Shown here in pieces: positions 29,255 to 43,705 of a stretch of 64,000 nt of DNA. The position numbers and the translations under genes are program-made. How positions within the stretch are numbered: the stretch's first letter is position 1; every line of letters begins with the position of its first letter. Source of the stretch: Paratrimastix pyriformis. Taxonomy: Eukaryota; Preaxostyla; Paratrimastigidae. The notes beneath the pieces were generated by a model that saw nothing but the letters and a program-made list of their open reading frames with translations, did not search any database and had not been told where the DNA came from. The stretch lies in the NCBI GenBank assembly GCA_027972325.1, contig JAPMOS010000090.1:62001-126000 (forward strand). Reading direction: 5' to 3'.

Positions 29255-32200
29255 TCACTGCGCCGCAGTGGCCGACGGGGGGGATGCCACTGTCCCGGGG
29301 ATGGGCGGCGAGACTGCCGGCTCTGCTTGTTGTTGTTGTTGTTGTTGCTGCTGTTGCTGCAGCCGCCTGAGCAAGACCAGGCAGTGGCGGTGGGCCTCGC
29401 GGATGGCGGCGACCCTGTGGTGGTCGGGCCCCCAGATGACGCTGGCCTCCCGGATGGCCACCCCGAACAGGGCATCGGCCCGTCGGAGGAAGTCGGGGCT
29501 CAGCTGGGCGCCGGCGAAGGTGAAGAGCATGGCGCATGTGGTGAAGTCCAGGGGCCGCTCGGTGTGGAAGTTCGGGTAGAAGATCTCCGTCATCTGCAGC
29601 ACGTACTCCGCCACGGCCGCCTGCACCCGGGCCGACATGATCGGCTGCCCGTACAGCTCCTGGATCTGTGTGCGTGCGTGCGTGATGGGGGTGGGTGGCA
29701 GGGATGGGGGGATGATGATCGGCTGCGCGAAGAGTTCCCTGGGTCTGCGCCTTGGGTGGACAGATGGGATGGTGTGCGGCAGGTGGGTCGTGATGGTGAT
29801 GACGATTGATGATGGTTGGCACCCGAAGCGATTCTGGGTGGGTGTGGGGCAGGAATGATGACGGCGGTGAGGATATAGTGGTGTGATAGTGGTGTGATGT
29901 GGTGGTGGTGATGGCGATAGTGGTAGTGATGGTAGTGATGGTAACGATGCTGGTAGTGCCGTGGCGATGACGGCGGTGGCGTGGGGTGGTGGGGTTAGGT
30001 GTTGAATGACGGGGGGGGGGGGGAATAGCGACCTCCTCGGGCAGGTCAGCCTCGTCCTCCGCGGTCCAGGGCAGCTCGTCCTCCCCCAGGGGCCCATCCA
30101 CCACGGGCAGCCCGGTGGCCAGGCGGCGGCTGCGGGCGAGGCCCTTCAGCATCGACACCCGGGCATCGAGCAGGATCCGGTACATGGTGCTGCTCACGTG
30201 CATGCAGTAGATCATCACCTGCGATGACCCAAGGGGGGCGTGCAGATGCAAGGGCGTCAGGTATCTGTGTCAAGACAGGCAATAACGCTGCTGCTGCTGC
30301 TCACGTGCATGCGTGTCGGCAGATGAGGCGGTGCAGATCCCGTGCATGCAGCAGATCGATGATTGGGGGGGGGGGCATGTTTTTCCATCGCCCTGTTCCC
30401 CTTCCGAGGGAGGAGCCTATCCCCCCCCCCCCCCATCCCGGTCGGATCCGCACAGACAGACGGGGTATGCACCACCCCGGTCGGATCCGCACAGACAGAC
30501 CTGGTGGAAGGGGTGCACCACGGGCCTCATTCATGTCATGTTACCCCGGTCATGCCCGCCAGACAGACCTGGTGGAAGGGGTGCACCACGGGCCTCAGCT
30601 CGCGCACGAAGTGGTTCACCCGGGCCAGCCGGTCGACCAGCTCGCGGACCCGCAGCAGGCAGCCCTCGCCGCCCTCGCACTCGTCGTCGATGGCGTTGAC
30701 CTCGTTCCAGATGGCGTCGAAACGCTCCTGCAGGGACTTGTAGTAGGCCGGCCCCAGGATGGGGTGGGTCGGGTGGCCGGGGCAGTAGACCCAGGGCTTG
30801 GCCTGCTTGCCCGGGGTGACATCCTCCGGCAGCTGCCAGTCCTCGGGGGGCGGGTGCCGGTTGCCGTTCAGCAGCAGCCCGCCGCAGACGCGGCAGCGCA
30901 TGGTGATCAGCACGTCGTCCAGCTCGGAGGCCGTGACGGGGTTGTCGAAGCTGCGCACGGGCAGCCGGTCGGTCGGGGGCAGGCTGAGCAGCGAGGAGGA
31001 CTCACCCGTACGGTCGCGCCGCTTGGTCAGCTCGCACCGGCGGCAGTCGCACGGGAAGAAGTAGTCCTCCTGGGGGTGGGTGGGGGTGAGGCAGCCATGG
31101 TGGGGGAGGTGATGAGGGTGTGGCATGGTGGTGGTGGTGGTGGGGGTAACACTCGCATGGGGAGAAGTCGTTCTCCTGGGGGGTGGCGGTGGTGGTGTCA
31201 GCATGCACGCGGGTGGTGTGGCACTCGGGGAGGAGGAGAGAGGGAGACGGAGAGTGGGGGGGAGGGATCGACCTTGAGGAGGCCCCGCCGGTAATCGCGT
31301 GAGGCCGTCAGATCCTAAGCCCGTGCGCACGAGAGCAACGAGAGCAACAGCACCCCACGCACATCCCATCCCGTCCCGTTCCATCCCATCCCATCCCATC
31401 CCATCCCATCCCATCCCCCAACGAGAGCAACGAGAGCAACAGCACCCCACGCACATCCCATCCCATCCCATCCCATCCCATCCCATCCCATCCCATCCCC
31501 AACGAGGCGGTGTGAGTGGCGGCGGGTGACGTGATGGACGTGGGGACGTGTGGGCGGCAGACGGGCAAGGGCAGCGTGTGGGGTGGCAGATGCGCATGGG
31601 TGCCTGCTGCCAATGGGTGTGTGTGTGTCATCCAGGTGACGGCGGGTGGAGACGGAGCGGGCCACCCCATCCGTGCACATGAGAGCTCCTCGCCTGCCCG
31701 GACGGTGCGTATGCGTGGTGCGTGCCAATGGTATCCATGTGCGTGCCAATGGTATCCATGTGTGTGCCAATGGTATCCATGTGCGTGCCAATGGTATCCA
31801 TGTGTGTGCCAATGGTATCCATGTGTGTGCCAATGGGATCCATGTGTGTGCCAATGGGATCCATGTGCGTGCCAATGGTATCCATGTGTGTGCCAATGGG
31901 ATCCATGTGTGTGCCAATGGTATCCATGTGTGTGCCAATGGTATCCATGTGCGTGCCAATGGTATCCATGTGCGTGCCAATGGTATCCATGTGCGTGCCA
32001 ATGGTATCCATGTGTGTGCCAATGGTATCCATGTGTGTGCCAATGGTATCCATGTGCGTGCCAATGGGATCCATGTGCGTGCCAATGGTATCCATGTGCG
32101 TGCCAATGGGATCCATGTGTGTGCCAATGGTATCCATGTGTGTGCCAATGGGATCCATGTGTGTGCCAATGGTATCCATGTGTGTGCCAATGGTATCCAT

Positions 32201-35200
32201 GTGCGTGCCAATGGTATCCATGTGCGTGCCAATGGGATCCATGTGCGTGCCAATGGTATCCATGTGTGTGCCAATGGTATCCATGTGTGTGCCAATGGGA
32301 TCCATGTGCGTGCCAATGGTATCCATGTGTGTGCCAATGGTATCCATGTGTGTGCCAATGGTATCCATGTGCGTGCCAATGGTATCCATGTGTGTGCCAA
32401 TGGTATCCATGTGCGTGCCAATGGTATCCATGTGTGTGCCAATGGTATCCATGTGTGTGCCAATGGTATCCATGTGTGTGCCAATGGTATCCATGTGCGT
32501 GCCAATGGTATCCATGTGTGTGCCAATGGTATCCATGTGTGTGCCAATGGTATCCATGTGTGTGCCAATGGGATCCATGTGTGTGCCAATGGTATCCATG
32601 TGCGTGCCAATGGGATCCATGTGCGTGCCAATGGTATCCATGTGTGTGCCAATGGTATCCATGTGTGTGCCAATGGTATCCATGTGCGTGCCAATGGGAT
32701 CCATGTGTGTGCCAATGGTATCCATGTGCGTGCCAATGGTATCCATGTGTGTGCCAATGGTATCCATGTGCGTGCCAATGGGATCCATGTGTGTGCCAAT
32801 GGTATCCATGTGCGTGCCAATGGTATCCATGTGTGGTCAATGCTATGTGTGGTGGTGTGTCAAATGCTGCGTGTGGTGGTGTGTCAAATGCTGTGTGGCG
32901 GTGTCACTACTATGTGCTATGTGTGGGTGGTGTGTGCCAATGGTATGTGTCAATGCTATGTGTGGCGCGTGTCAGTGGATTTGATGTGCGGCGTGTGCGG
33001 ACCACGTAGGCGTACATGATCTCCTCGCCCGCCCGGATGGTGCGTCAATGGATGCCAATGGATGTGGTATGTGTGTATGTGCGGGTGAGGGTGCGGACCA
33101 CGTAGGCGTACATGATCTCCTCGCCCGCCCGGATGGTGCGCACGGCTGTGACCATCAGGTTGCCCCGGCTGTCGTGGGCGAAGGCCGCGTTGGGGTCGCA
33201 GGAATGGTTCAGCAGCGAGCCTGAGCGGGTCGCGTGGGGGGTGTGGGTTGGAGGTGAGGGGGGGGGGGTGAGGGAGCCTGCATTGGGGTCTCAGGATCAG
33301 GAACGGTTCAGCAGCAAGCCTGACGATCGGTCGCGCGGGGAGAGGAGGAGCGGGTGGGCCGTGAGGGGGTGGGGGGGGGGGGGGTGTAGGGTGTTGGGCA
33401 AGGGTGCAAACGAGGGGGGGACGGTGGGATGCGGGGCGTGTGCTGTGGAGGCCGGGCCAGGCGCGGTTCGGCCGCGAGCGGATTCGTGAGGGGGTCGGGA
33501 GGGTTCGGCGCCACAAAACGCCGGCATATGGGCGTGCCGTGACGTGCGGGGGGGGACGGGTGACAGACCCCGGCCGTGCAGCCCGAACCTAGTGTTGGGC
33601 GTGGTGGCGTGGTGTGCCCCGGGGTGGTGATGACGGACCCCAGTAGTGCAGCACGAACCCGGTGTTGGGCATGATGGTGTGGTCTGCCCAGGGGCGATGA
33701 TGACGAACACCGTTGACGGACCCCAGTAGTGCAGCCCGAACCCGGTGTTGGGCATGATGGTGTGGGCGTTGCAGTTGGCGGCGCACTGCAGCTGGACGCA
33801 GAGCCGAATCAGAGGCTCGTTGAGCAGCTGCAGCACCCGGGTGTGGCCCTGGGCCCGGGCGAGCAGGGCCGGGGTAAGATCCGCCGGGGCCTTGTCTGGG
33901 GGGGCCCGTGGGGCGTGGGCGTGAGAGGGGAGGGGGGGGAGGGCCATGAACGACGGAGATCAGGATGGGGGCACTTGCGTTGAGGTTCGTTCATGGAATG
34001 ACAGGTCAACAAGCCTGAGTGGTGGCAAGGGGCGCTCCACCGCGGCAGGGCAGGGCAAGACTGGGGGTGTGTGCAGGCGGGTGGATGGGCGAACGGGTTT
34101 GAGCCACCGACCGGCCGGCATGACGGCGATCTGGGCCAGCCCGGGCAGCGCGGGCACCCGTGCCTGCATGACCTCGTCCAGGCATGCCTCCTCCTGCAGG
34201 GCCTCGATGAGCTGCTTCAGGGGATCAGCGGCAGGGGCGCCTGGTCGAATCGGGCAGCGGCCTGGCGGGTCAGCACCGCAAGCGCGTCGGGGTCCGTCAG
34301 GTAGCGCAGGATGTGCACCGCCGTGGCGATCTTGGGGCCACGGGGGGGGGGGGGGGGGAATAGGATGTTCATCATGCACAGCAGCACCATCACCAAAACG
34401 GCATGGATGAGGAAAGAGGATCGGCATCACTGCCCGAGGGGAGGTCCGCCCTGTGGAAGCGGTGCATCCGGGCGTGGTGGGGATGGTGGTGTGGTGGAAT
34501 AGACCTTGGCGGCCACCTCGTCGGTCTTGTGCTCGGTCTCGTGGTGGATCAGGTCAAACAGCTTGTCTGTGATGCCCTCGGGGGCCTTGTAGAATGTGCT
34601 CGGGGAGGGAGCCGCACAGCCGGTGGGGGCCGGCTTGGGGATGGGCCCGACCTCGGCCGGGGAGACCGCCGCGAGCTGCTCGAATGCGCTCTGGAGGGCA
34701 ACCAGGTACGGGGTGTGGGCACGGGTCTGCAACCCGGAGGGAAGAGCAACCAAAAACAAAAAGGGGACGTCGGTCATGAATGAAACGGGGGAAACATCCA
34801 GACCGGATCATTGTCCAGCACAATTAAGGTCAGCATGCGGAGGAGGAAGAGTGCGTCGGTGTCCCATCGGATCCGATCATTCGCCTGCGGGTGAACGACG
34901 TCGAGCCCAGTGTTTCGGAGAAACGAGACGACCTTAAAGATGCCACACTCGAACCGGTGGATGGACGTGTCAAGTTGCTGACACTGATCAGAGCAGTATC
35001 GAGGGATGCAACAGCAGGGACAAGTACGCATCGCGGGCAAAGGTGGAACACGTCCAGTGCAAGAGGCACAATAGCTTTGGGAGCAACCATGATAAAGCAT
35101 CACGCCAAAGGGCGCCTCCCGCAAAATAATGGTCCCCGCCGAAATATCTTCCAAGGCGACACCCTTTTTGCCTTTCTAATGGTATTATGGGTGAACGCAA

Positions 35201-35297
35201 TCTAAAACGGATGAAAGAAACCAACCACAGGGTCTAACTGCACCTCAAACGCGCGCAACATCAATCTAGGATAGCGAGTGTGACCGTCAGGTTGCAT
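29255..35297 (-). CDS. SMYD-type SET/MYND protein with C-terminal TPR-like helices
   Basis: A large minus-strand gene. Exons in order: N-terminus (MQPDGHTRYPRLMLRAFEV); SET start and MYND finger (KGVALEDISAGTIILREAPF, then CASCTGRVP ... CPCCCIPRYCSDQCQQ ... HRFEC); TRAHTPYLVALQSAFEQL; TAVHILRYLTDPDAL and KQLIEALQEEACLDEV; VLQLLNEPLIRLCVQLQC with NCNAHTIMPNTGFGLHY; the SET core LLNHSCDPNAAFAHDSRGNL and TIRAGEEIMYAYV; the post-SET Cys cluster (FFPCDCRRCELTKRR and MRCRVCGGLLLNG); then TPR-like helices and a poly-Gln C-terminus. SMYD proteins are SAM-dependent lysine methyltransferases for histones and other proteins. One frame change occurs near 34230 between RQAAARFDQ and KQLIEALQ: an unrecognised intron, an assembly error or a real shift. 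Introns hold a 21-bp minisatellite and copies of exon edges. Confidence 0.75.
31717..32838. repeat. 21-bp minisatellite, about 53 copies
   Basis: Unit GTGCCAATGGTATCCATGTGY. Variation is confined almost entirely to two positions: T or G at base 11 (TATCC or GATCC) and C or T at base 21. The array lies in an intron of the SMYD gene between the SET-core and post-SET exons. Because 21 is a multiple of three and the unit has no stop in any frame, open frames of 400-510 codons exist on both strands. They are artefacts. Confidence 0.95.
33002..33142. repeat. duplicated SET-core exon end
   Basis: The segment encoding TIRAGEEIMYAYV plus its GTCCGC donor occurs at about 33095-33140 (true exon) and again at 33002-33040. 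A third, degenerate copy at about 31682-31715 abuts the minisatellite, so the 21-bp array sits between two copies. Confidence 0.8.
33560..33775. repeat. triplicated exon edge in SMYD intron
   Basis: Three tandem copies (about 75-80 bp apart) of the segment that encodes HTIMPNTGFGLHYWG next to its donor. The copy at about 33722-33765 is the true exon end. Those at about 33645-33690 and 33570-33612 lie in the intron and are progressively diverged. Confidence 0.8.
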
Positions 35298-35440
35298 TCG
35301 CTCATCTGGAAAAATGGGCTCTTCGTACACACACTGAAACAAACAGAGAAGTGGAGCGGTAAAGCAAAAAATAACAAATTACAGGAAATGGCTCGGGTAT
35401 ACAAGCAAAATAGATACATTATTCACATCTGACATCACAT

Positions 35441-37804
<2,364 letters not shown>

Positions 37805-38026
37805 CGTATCATGGAATCTGGAATGCTGTTGACACAACGGAAGAATTGGTCTGATTTTGGTCTTGGAAGAACACTTTGCCCATATGCTGAGTATGGTTAT
37901 CGAATAAATGGTTTTCTCACCACGAGATGACACATTGCTATGCTGCACATGAGGAAACAAGTAAAACCCCGTAAAAACGTCGAACCGAGGGTGCCGGGCT
38001 ACACAAAATGCCCGGAATGGAAGATT

Positions 38027-38660
38027 TCACAGCCACTGGATCTGCATAACCTGCTTCCTCATTGACGAGTTGGGGTGGTTCTCCCCCACAAGGATTCCAT
38101 CCTCGAAGAAGCACTCCATGAAGTGCGAGCAGCCAGACCGGATGAACCCATGCCGAGGTGGAGGGCTTGGACTCGACTTGATTGTTGGGCGCCCACGAAT
38201 CGTCAGGAGCTCTTGGCTCCAGTCACCGTTCCATCCGCTCCCTCGGTTTATTCGCACCTCCTGCCCATCCACGTGGCGGCATCGGGTTCCAGGGGAAGCT
38301 GTATCCCTGATCAACCGGCAGAATGAGCACGGGGATCTTTTGGCAACGGTTGGAAGGGGCGACCCGGTGGTGCGGACCGCTCACGAGTGCGCTTCATCAG
38401 GAGGGGGCGTCGGGGAGGTCATGGTGGTGCCGACGCACGGCCCCGTTGGCCTGTGGCAGCTGTACCCATCTTGCACCCAGGGGTTCATGGTCGCGCCCCT
38501 CGAAGGCCGGTACTTCTGTGCCGGCACCATAGAGACAAGCTGTCTTTACCCAAGATACCAGTGCGCAGCCCCAGTCGGGTGGGGCCTCGATGATGGACAC
38601 GTGAGGTCCTCTGTTGTTATTTTGAGGTACTGTCCTCCCCTCCGCCTGCTCCGTCTACTG
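38027..38660. other. unresolved coding-like segment
   Basis: The plus strand has one uninterrupted 198-codon frame (38070-38666), Cys/Gly/Pro-rich, with GEVMVVPTHGPVGLWQLYP and FMVAPLEGRYFCAGTIETSC. The minus strand has GAGTEVPAFEGRDHEPLGAR and, ending at 38027, GCSHFMECFFEDGILVGENH to QVMQIQWL-stop. Both look protein-like and neither is recognised. It is probably one small gene; I cannot choose the strand. Confidence 0.35.
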
Positions 38661-38746
38661 TTGTAACCGCGGTACGGCAGGTTCAGCCGGTGAAAACATG
38701 CTGGCCCTTTTGGTCTGTTTGCCTCTGAAGTTGGTGGACCATCCTT

Positions 38747-40987
38747 TTGAAGAATATTCCATCAGAGATTTGGTGGAATGTGATCGATCGCTCTGAATTT
38801 CCGCTCGAGTCTTACATCAAACTCATTTCCCTGGTTCATCAAATTCGACTTCGGCTTCGCGGAACTGCCCAATGCCTTTCCTTCACCCCAAACCAAAACG
38901 TGGATGCTGATCGATACCCAAACCCCTTTGAAGAATCCGATTATGCCGAGTTTGATGCCGACGAACCACCGGTCCCGCCTGCCTCTGCTCTGGCGGCATT
39001 GGTGGGGCCCTGCCATGACCTGAGGGAGCTCCACATGCACACACGGCGAGCTGTCGCTGGTTGCGGGCGGAACGCAGCAGTCTATGCTCCCTGGGTTGAC
39101 GAGGCCTTCAGCGGTCATGTGGCCCTCCAGGAGCTGACGGGCCCGAAATGCTGTACCGGTCTCAGTGCCGGCGCCATGTTGCGAATTTTGGAGCACCTAC
39201 CTAACCTCGAGGTTCTGTCGATCGGACTCGCCCCAGGGCCGCCCGCCCTGGCCGACCGGTTGTTGACCGACCTGCTGGGGCGAGCCTCCCTAATGAGCTG
39301 CCTGCAGATACACGTGGCCGGTCCCCCTGATGTTGATGTCCAATCCAACGACGCGCGCAATGTGGATTGGGACGCCCTTCGCCAGGTCTACGAAGGCGAC
39401 GAACTGGGTTGGGAAGATGACGACGAAGATCTGCTGCTGTCACCTGCTGCTGCCGCCCCGGCTGCGCGCTCCCCCGCCGGCACGGCCGCTGCTCTGCCTG
39501 GCGTCTTCCCTGCCCTGACCAAACTCGCGCTGCCGTTTCTCTCCGACCCGGAAAACCTCCTCCGGCGGCTTCCCAACCTCACCTCGCTGCGGTGCTCCTT
39601 CCAGTCCACCGACCTGGGGCTGGGGGCCGCCCGCCACCTGACCCACCTCGACGTGCCCCAATGCACCTCCCTGGTCGCGCTCTTGGCGACCCCGTGCCAC
39701 CTGACCCACGTCCGGGTCGGAACGACCGATGACTCGGAGGCGCTGAAGGAGCTCCTCCTGGCGCACGGCGACACGCTGGAGGCGATCGACCTGGGCAGTG
39801 GCGTCGATGTGGACGACGCATTTCTGGATGTGCTGCGGGGCCTGGCGCACCGGCTCGATACCCTCCGAGCCATGGTCCACCTCCCCACGAGCGGGCTCCA
39901 CCTGCCCATCCACTCGCCCCGCCTGCGCCACCTCAGCCTGACGCTGCACCACGATGATGGGTACGAGGTCCCGCTCCGGGTGGAGGTCGTGTGCCCTGCC
40001 CTCGTCTCGCTGTGCATGGAGAGCCCCCTGGCAGAGGCCATCCTGCGATGTCCCGAGCTCAGGCATATCCGAGGCCCGGTCCGGCTGACCACGCCTGCCG
40101 AGCCTTGCGAGAAGCTCGAAACGGTCGAGATGAACCAGAGTGCCGGCCCTGACCGGCCCTTCCTCTGCTCGTGGCTGGCCCATCTCACCCGGCTCACGCT
40201 GTGCAACCCGAGGGGCCTCCTGAACGCCGGGCCGGCCCTACGCTCGCTGACGCTCGTCTCGTGGCGCGACCCCGTGGCCGTGCGCGGCCCCGGGTTGCGT
40301 CACCTCACCGGGCGTCTGGCGTGCCAGGGGCCGCTGCAGATCGAGTGTCCCGCCCTGCGCAGCCTGCGACTGGACGGGTTCGGCATGCCCAGGGTTTCCT
40401 TCCTCGGCGATGATGACCATCCACTGCCCCGCCTCCGCACGCTCGGCCTCCCCCGCGACCTGTCGGATGCCCCCAAGCTCCAGCGGGCCGCCCGTGATGT
40501 GCTGGAATCGCCGGTGTGCGCGGCCCTGCGGTGCCTTGGAGCGCCGATGTCAATACTGCGTGACCGTCATGCCTCTGGCGGTAGCGCGGCGGAAATTGCG
40601 GCTGTCCCCCCGAGCCTGCATCACCTGACCGTATTCGGGTGCCGCGCGGTGGACCGGCTCACGGTGCGCTGCCCACCCCGCCTGCGCACGTTGAGGCTCG
40701 AAACCCTTGGTGGAGTCGCAGTGACATGCGATACCGTCCCTGGGGCGATACCGGCACACCCTCCCTCCTCCGATGGGGGCGTGTGCGAACTGGAGGAGGT
40801 GCACCTGAGCAGCGGCGGCATGATCAGCTTGCCTGCCCCGAATGCCTTCCCGAACTTGGTGACGGTGACTATGGATGACTGTGATGTGTGGCAGGTCGTC
40901 CAGGGAGCGGAGGGCCAGACGAAGAATGATGTGGTGGAGACAGCGCGACTCGTCGCTCATCAGCTAACTGGCGATGGGGAGCCATAA
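38747..40987 (+). CDS. F-box / leucine-rich repeat-like protein
   Basis: One open frame of 746 codons without introns. It begins with an F-box-like segment (NIPSEIWWNVIDRSEFPLES, YIKLISLVHQIRLRLRG) and continues with irregular leucine-rich units: CHDLRELHMHTRRAV, ILEHLPNLEVLSIGL, LPNLTSLRCSFQSTDLGLG, ARHLTHLDVPQCTSLVALL, SPRLRHLSLTLHHDDGYEV, CPALRSLRLDGFGM and PPRLRTLRLETLGGVAV. An acidic insert (EDDDEDLL) with an Ala/Pro stretch lies near residue 230. This fits an SCF substrate receptor, like the F-box gene at 7317, but the two share architecture rather than clear sequence. The first in-frame codon after the upstream stop that could start is a TTG at 38747. A short upstream exon supplying the ATG is likely. 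Confidence 0.65.
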   Translation: MKNIPSEIWWNVIDRSEFPLESYIKLISLVHQIRLRLRGTAQCLSFTPNQNVDADRYPNPFEESDYAEFDADEPPVPPASALAALVGPCHDLRELHMHTRRAVAGCGRNAAVYAPWVDEAFSGHVALQELTGPKCCTGLSAGAMLRILEHLPNLEVLSIGLAPGPPALADRLLTDLLGRASLMSCLQIHVAGPPDVDVQSNDARNVDWDALRQVYEGDELGWEDDDEDLLLSPAAAAPAARSPAGTAAALPGVFPALTKLALPFLSDPENLLRRLPNLTSLRCSFQSTDLGLGAARHLTHLDVPQCTSLVALLATPCHLTHVRVGTTDDSEALKELLLAHGDTLEAIDLGSGVDVDDAFLDVLRGLAHRLDTLRAMVHLPTSGLHLPIHSPRLRHLSLTLHHDDGYEVPLRVEVVCPALVSLCMESPLAEAILRCPELRHIRGPVRLTTPAEPCEKLETVEMNQSAGPDRPFLCSWLAHLTRLTLCNPRGLLNAGPALRSLTLVSWRDPVAVRGPGLRHLTGRLACQGPLQIECPALRSLRLDGFGMPRVSFLGDDDHPLPRLRTLGLPRDLSDAPKLQRAARDVLESPVCAALRCLGAPMSILRDRHASGGSAAEIAAVPPSLHHLTVFGCRAVDRLTVRCPPRLRTLRLETLGGVAVTCDTVPGAIPAHPPSSDGGVCELEEVHLSSGGMISLPAPNAFPNLVTVTMDDCDVWQVVQGAEGQTKNDVVETARLVAHQLTGDGEP

Positions 40988-41244
40988 AAGCTTCCTAATT
41001 TTTTGGCGCTCGAAAAACAACTGCGCAGCACCGTCGCACTGTCACAGGGCGAATGTTTGAAACTCAGACTTGTTGCAATCACCCTGGACAACCCATCTCC
41101 AGAGCGGATCGCCCTGATTCTCCCCGAGCATGTCTCAGGGTCTGGCAGATTTTCACGATTCACAGCGTTCATTGACCTTGTGTTTCTATTTATCTTCGAA
41201 AATCATCAGGTAGTAACTCGCTCTGCCCCAGTTCTGGCCTGAAA

Positions 41245-43670
41245 ATGCCCGAGCACCAATTTCTGGCTCCTCAAACTCCCGTGTTTGCATGCCGCAACGG
41301 GCATTCGTTTCCTGTGGAAGATCCGAACCCCTTAAGGCGCCTTTATATTCTTCTCCGGTTGACCAAACGCTTTGGCCATCTTTTGCGTCCCGTCCCGCCC
41401 CAGCAGCAAAGTTGTGTCATTGCAACAGTAACCGTGACAGACGACATTCTTTTCCGGGTCTGGCAGGCACGACACGCCCAAGAGTGCTCACCCTCCTCTC
41501 GATTGACAGATCCTGTCCAACCTCGCATTTACCGAGTTTTCGGGGATTGTCGCACTTTTGCGGTGTTCTGCCGTTTCACGCGCTTTTCGCCACGCATCTT
41601 CCCTTCTCCTCAAGGTCTGCTATTCTTCGCACGTTCTCCCCAACAGACAACCCACCTCTCTCGTTCCATTCCCTTGGGGGGGGACAGGCCCAGTTTTGTG
41701 CGGAGCACGACCTCTTGCAGCGTGTCTCGCCCGACGAGCTGTCCCACTTCATTTTTCAGTCTGCATCCCCCCTGGCTTGCTTCTCCCCGCCGTGGCTGAC
41801 CTGCGCCCCCCCCCCCGAGAACCAATCTGATGGTCATCACCACCCACCTTCCCCCACTCCAGGCGTGCCTCCCGGCGGCCCTTCTGGGAGGGCCTCTCGG
41901 TCTTCGCGTCCCCCGGGGCCCAGAGCCCCTTCCTGATCCCCTGCCTGGCCCTGACCCGGTTCTCGCTGCCCGCCGGGTTTCTCTCGTCGCCCGGCGCCCA
42001 GACCCTGGAGAGGTCTGCCTCGCCCACGCCCACCACCCCGCCCCTCCAAGCATGCCTCCGCTCACCGCACCGCTTGCTCCGTCAAACATTCATGTCATCC
42101 TTTCTTACTCCGACTCCCCCCACCCCGCGCCCTCCTGCCCCCTCTCGCCGTGCAGCTACTTCAGCAGCAACATGGAGCCCGAGCTCTGCCCGCTCTGCGC
42201 CTTCGCCGTCTGTTTCGGCGCCCATTCACCACCGCCCTTCTACACAGACGACGATCGCCAGATCGCATCGACATCCTGATTGGGCATTGGGCACGGCCTC
42301 ACCCGCCCCTTTCTGTCTCCCCGGGGATTTCCTCTCCGCCTCCTCTCCGACCCGCCCCGGCCCCTTCAGGCCCAGCCAGCCGTTCAACAGTCGCTCCCGC
42401 TGCTTCAGCAGCCCTCGGCCCTCCCCCTGGCGGGCCCGTCCCACCAGCTCCAGCGCCCCTCGGCCTACCCTGAGCCCCTCGGGGCGCCCCGGATGTCCCA
42501 CTTCATGCCGCCCGCTCCCGGACCGGCCGACCAGCCCCCAGTCCCGTCCAGCCTCGCCCAGGCCGCCGCCGCTGCTGCTGCTGCTGCTGCCGCCGCCGCA
42601 GGCGGGTTCCCATACGATCCGTCGCTCTCCTTCGCCGCCGCCCGCGGCGGGGCCCCCCCAGGGTCGGGCTCGCTCATGATGAGCCCGTCCGGGGGGCTGA
42701 TGGACCCCCACCGGCGCGACCACCACGTGCCAACCGTCCGCTGCTACCGCTGCCAGGGCCTCGGCCACGTGGCCCGGCTGTGCCCCACCAAGCCCAAGAA
42801 CCGCCGCCGGCTGCGCGGGCTGGCCGGGCTGGACATGCTTCCCCCCGGGGGCCCGGCGGCCCTGCTGGCCATGTCGCCCCAGCAGCGGTTGGCCCACCTG
42901 ATGCAGAGCGAGCGGGCCGGGGGCGGCCCCGGGGGCCCGCACAACCTCAGCGTCAGCATGGACTCGACCCTCGACACGACCGGGGAGGTCTCCTTCGAGG
43001 ACCTCGAGGAATCGCGTATCTCGCGCCTCTCCACGGGCGGGGTCGCGGCCGCCTGGGCCGCGGCGGCGGCCACCGGGCTGGGCGGGCCCGAGAGCAGCTT
43101 CCTGAACATGAGCGGGGCCGGCCTCAACGCCTCCATGCACCACGAGGCCGCCAGTCCGCACAACATCAGCGGCGAGTTTGAGGCCACCCCGCCGCCCGCC
43201 CAGCCGTCCTCTGGCGGCAGCGGCAGCGGCAGCGGCACCTCCGGGGGGCAGGGTGGGCGACAGGAGGGCAGCGGCAACCTGGCCGCCATCCTGTCTCAGC
43301 TCAGCCTGAACAGCAGCTCCGGCGGCCTGCCCAGCAAGGACCTGGCCGCCGCGGCCGCGGGGCCCCTGCCCAGCCCCAGCCCGCCCATGCCGCCCCCGAG
43401 CCCCATCGGCGGCTCGAGCACGGGCAGCGGGGTGGCCGGCTTCCCGCCCCGGCCCCAGCTGCCGCCCCTGCCGCCCGGCCTGTCGCCCCAGCAGACCCAG
43501 GCGATGCTGCTCTACTCGATGGCCATGATGGGCATCCCAGCCCAGCAGGCCCTGGCCACCCTGATGGCCATGCAGCCCGGCGGTGCCCCACCCCCCGGCG
43601 CCGTGCCCCCCCCGGTCCCGAGTCCCCCCGGCCGTCTTGCCGCCCCCCCTGGCGTGGCCCTCCAGCCGCC

Positions 43671-43705
<35 letters not shown>

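Noticed and set aside
31308-33019. Open frames of 400-510 codons on both strands (MDTIGTH, CQWYPCV and similar repeats)
   Set aside because: They are products of the 21-bp minisatellite, whose length is a multiple of three and which has no stop in any frame. The array is intronic in the SMYD gene.
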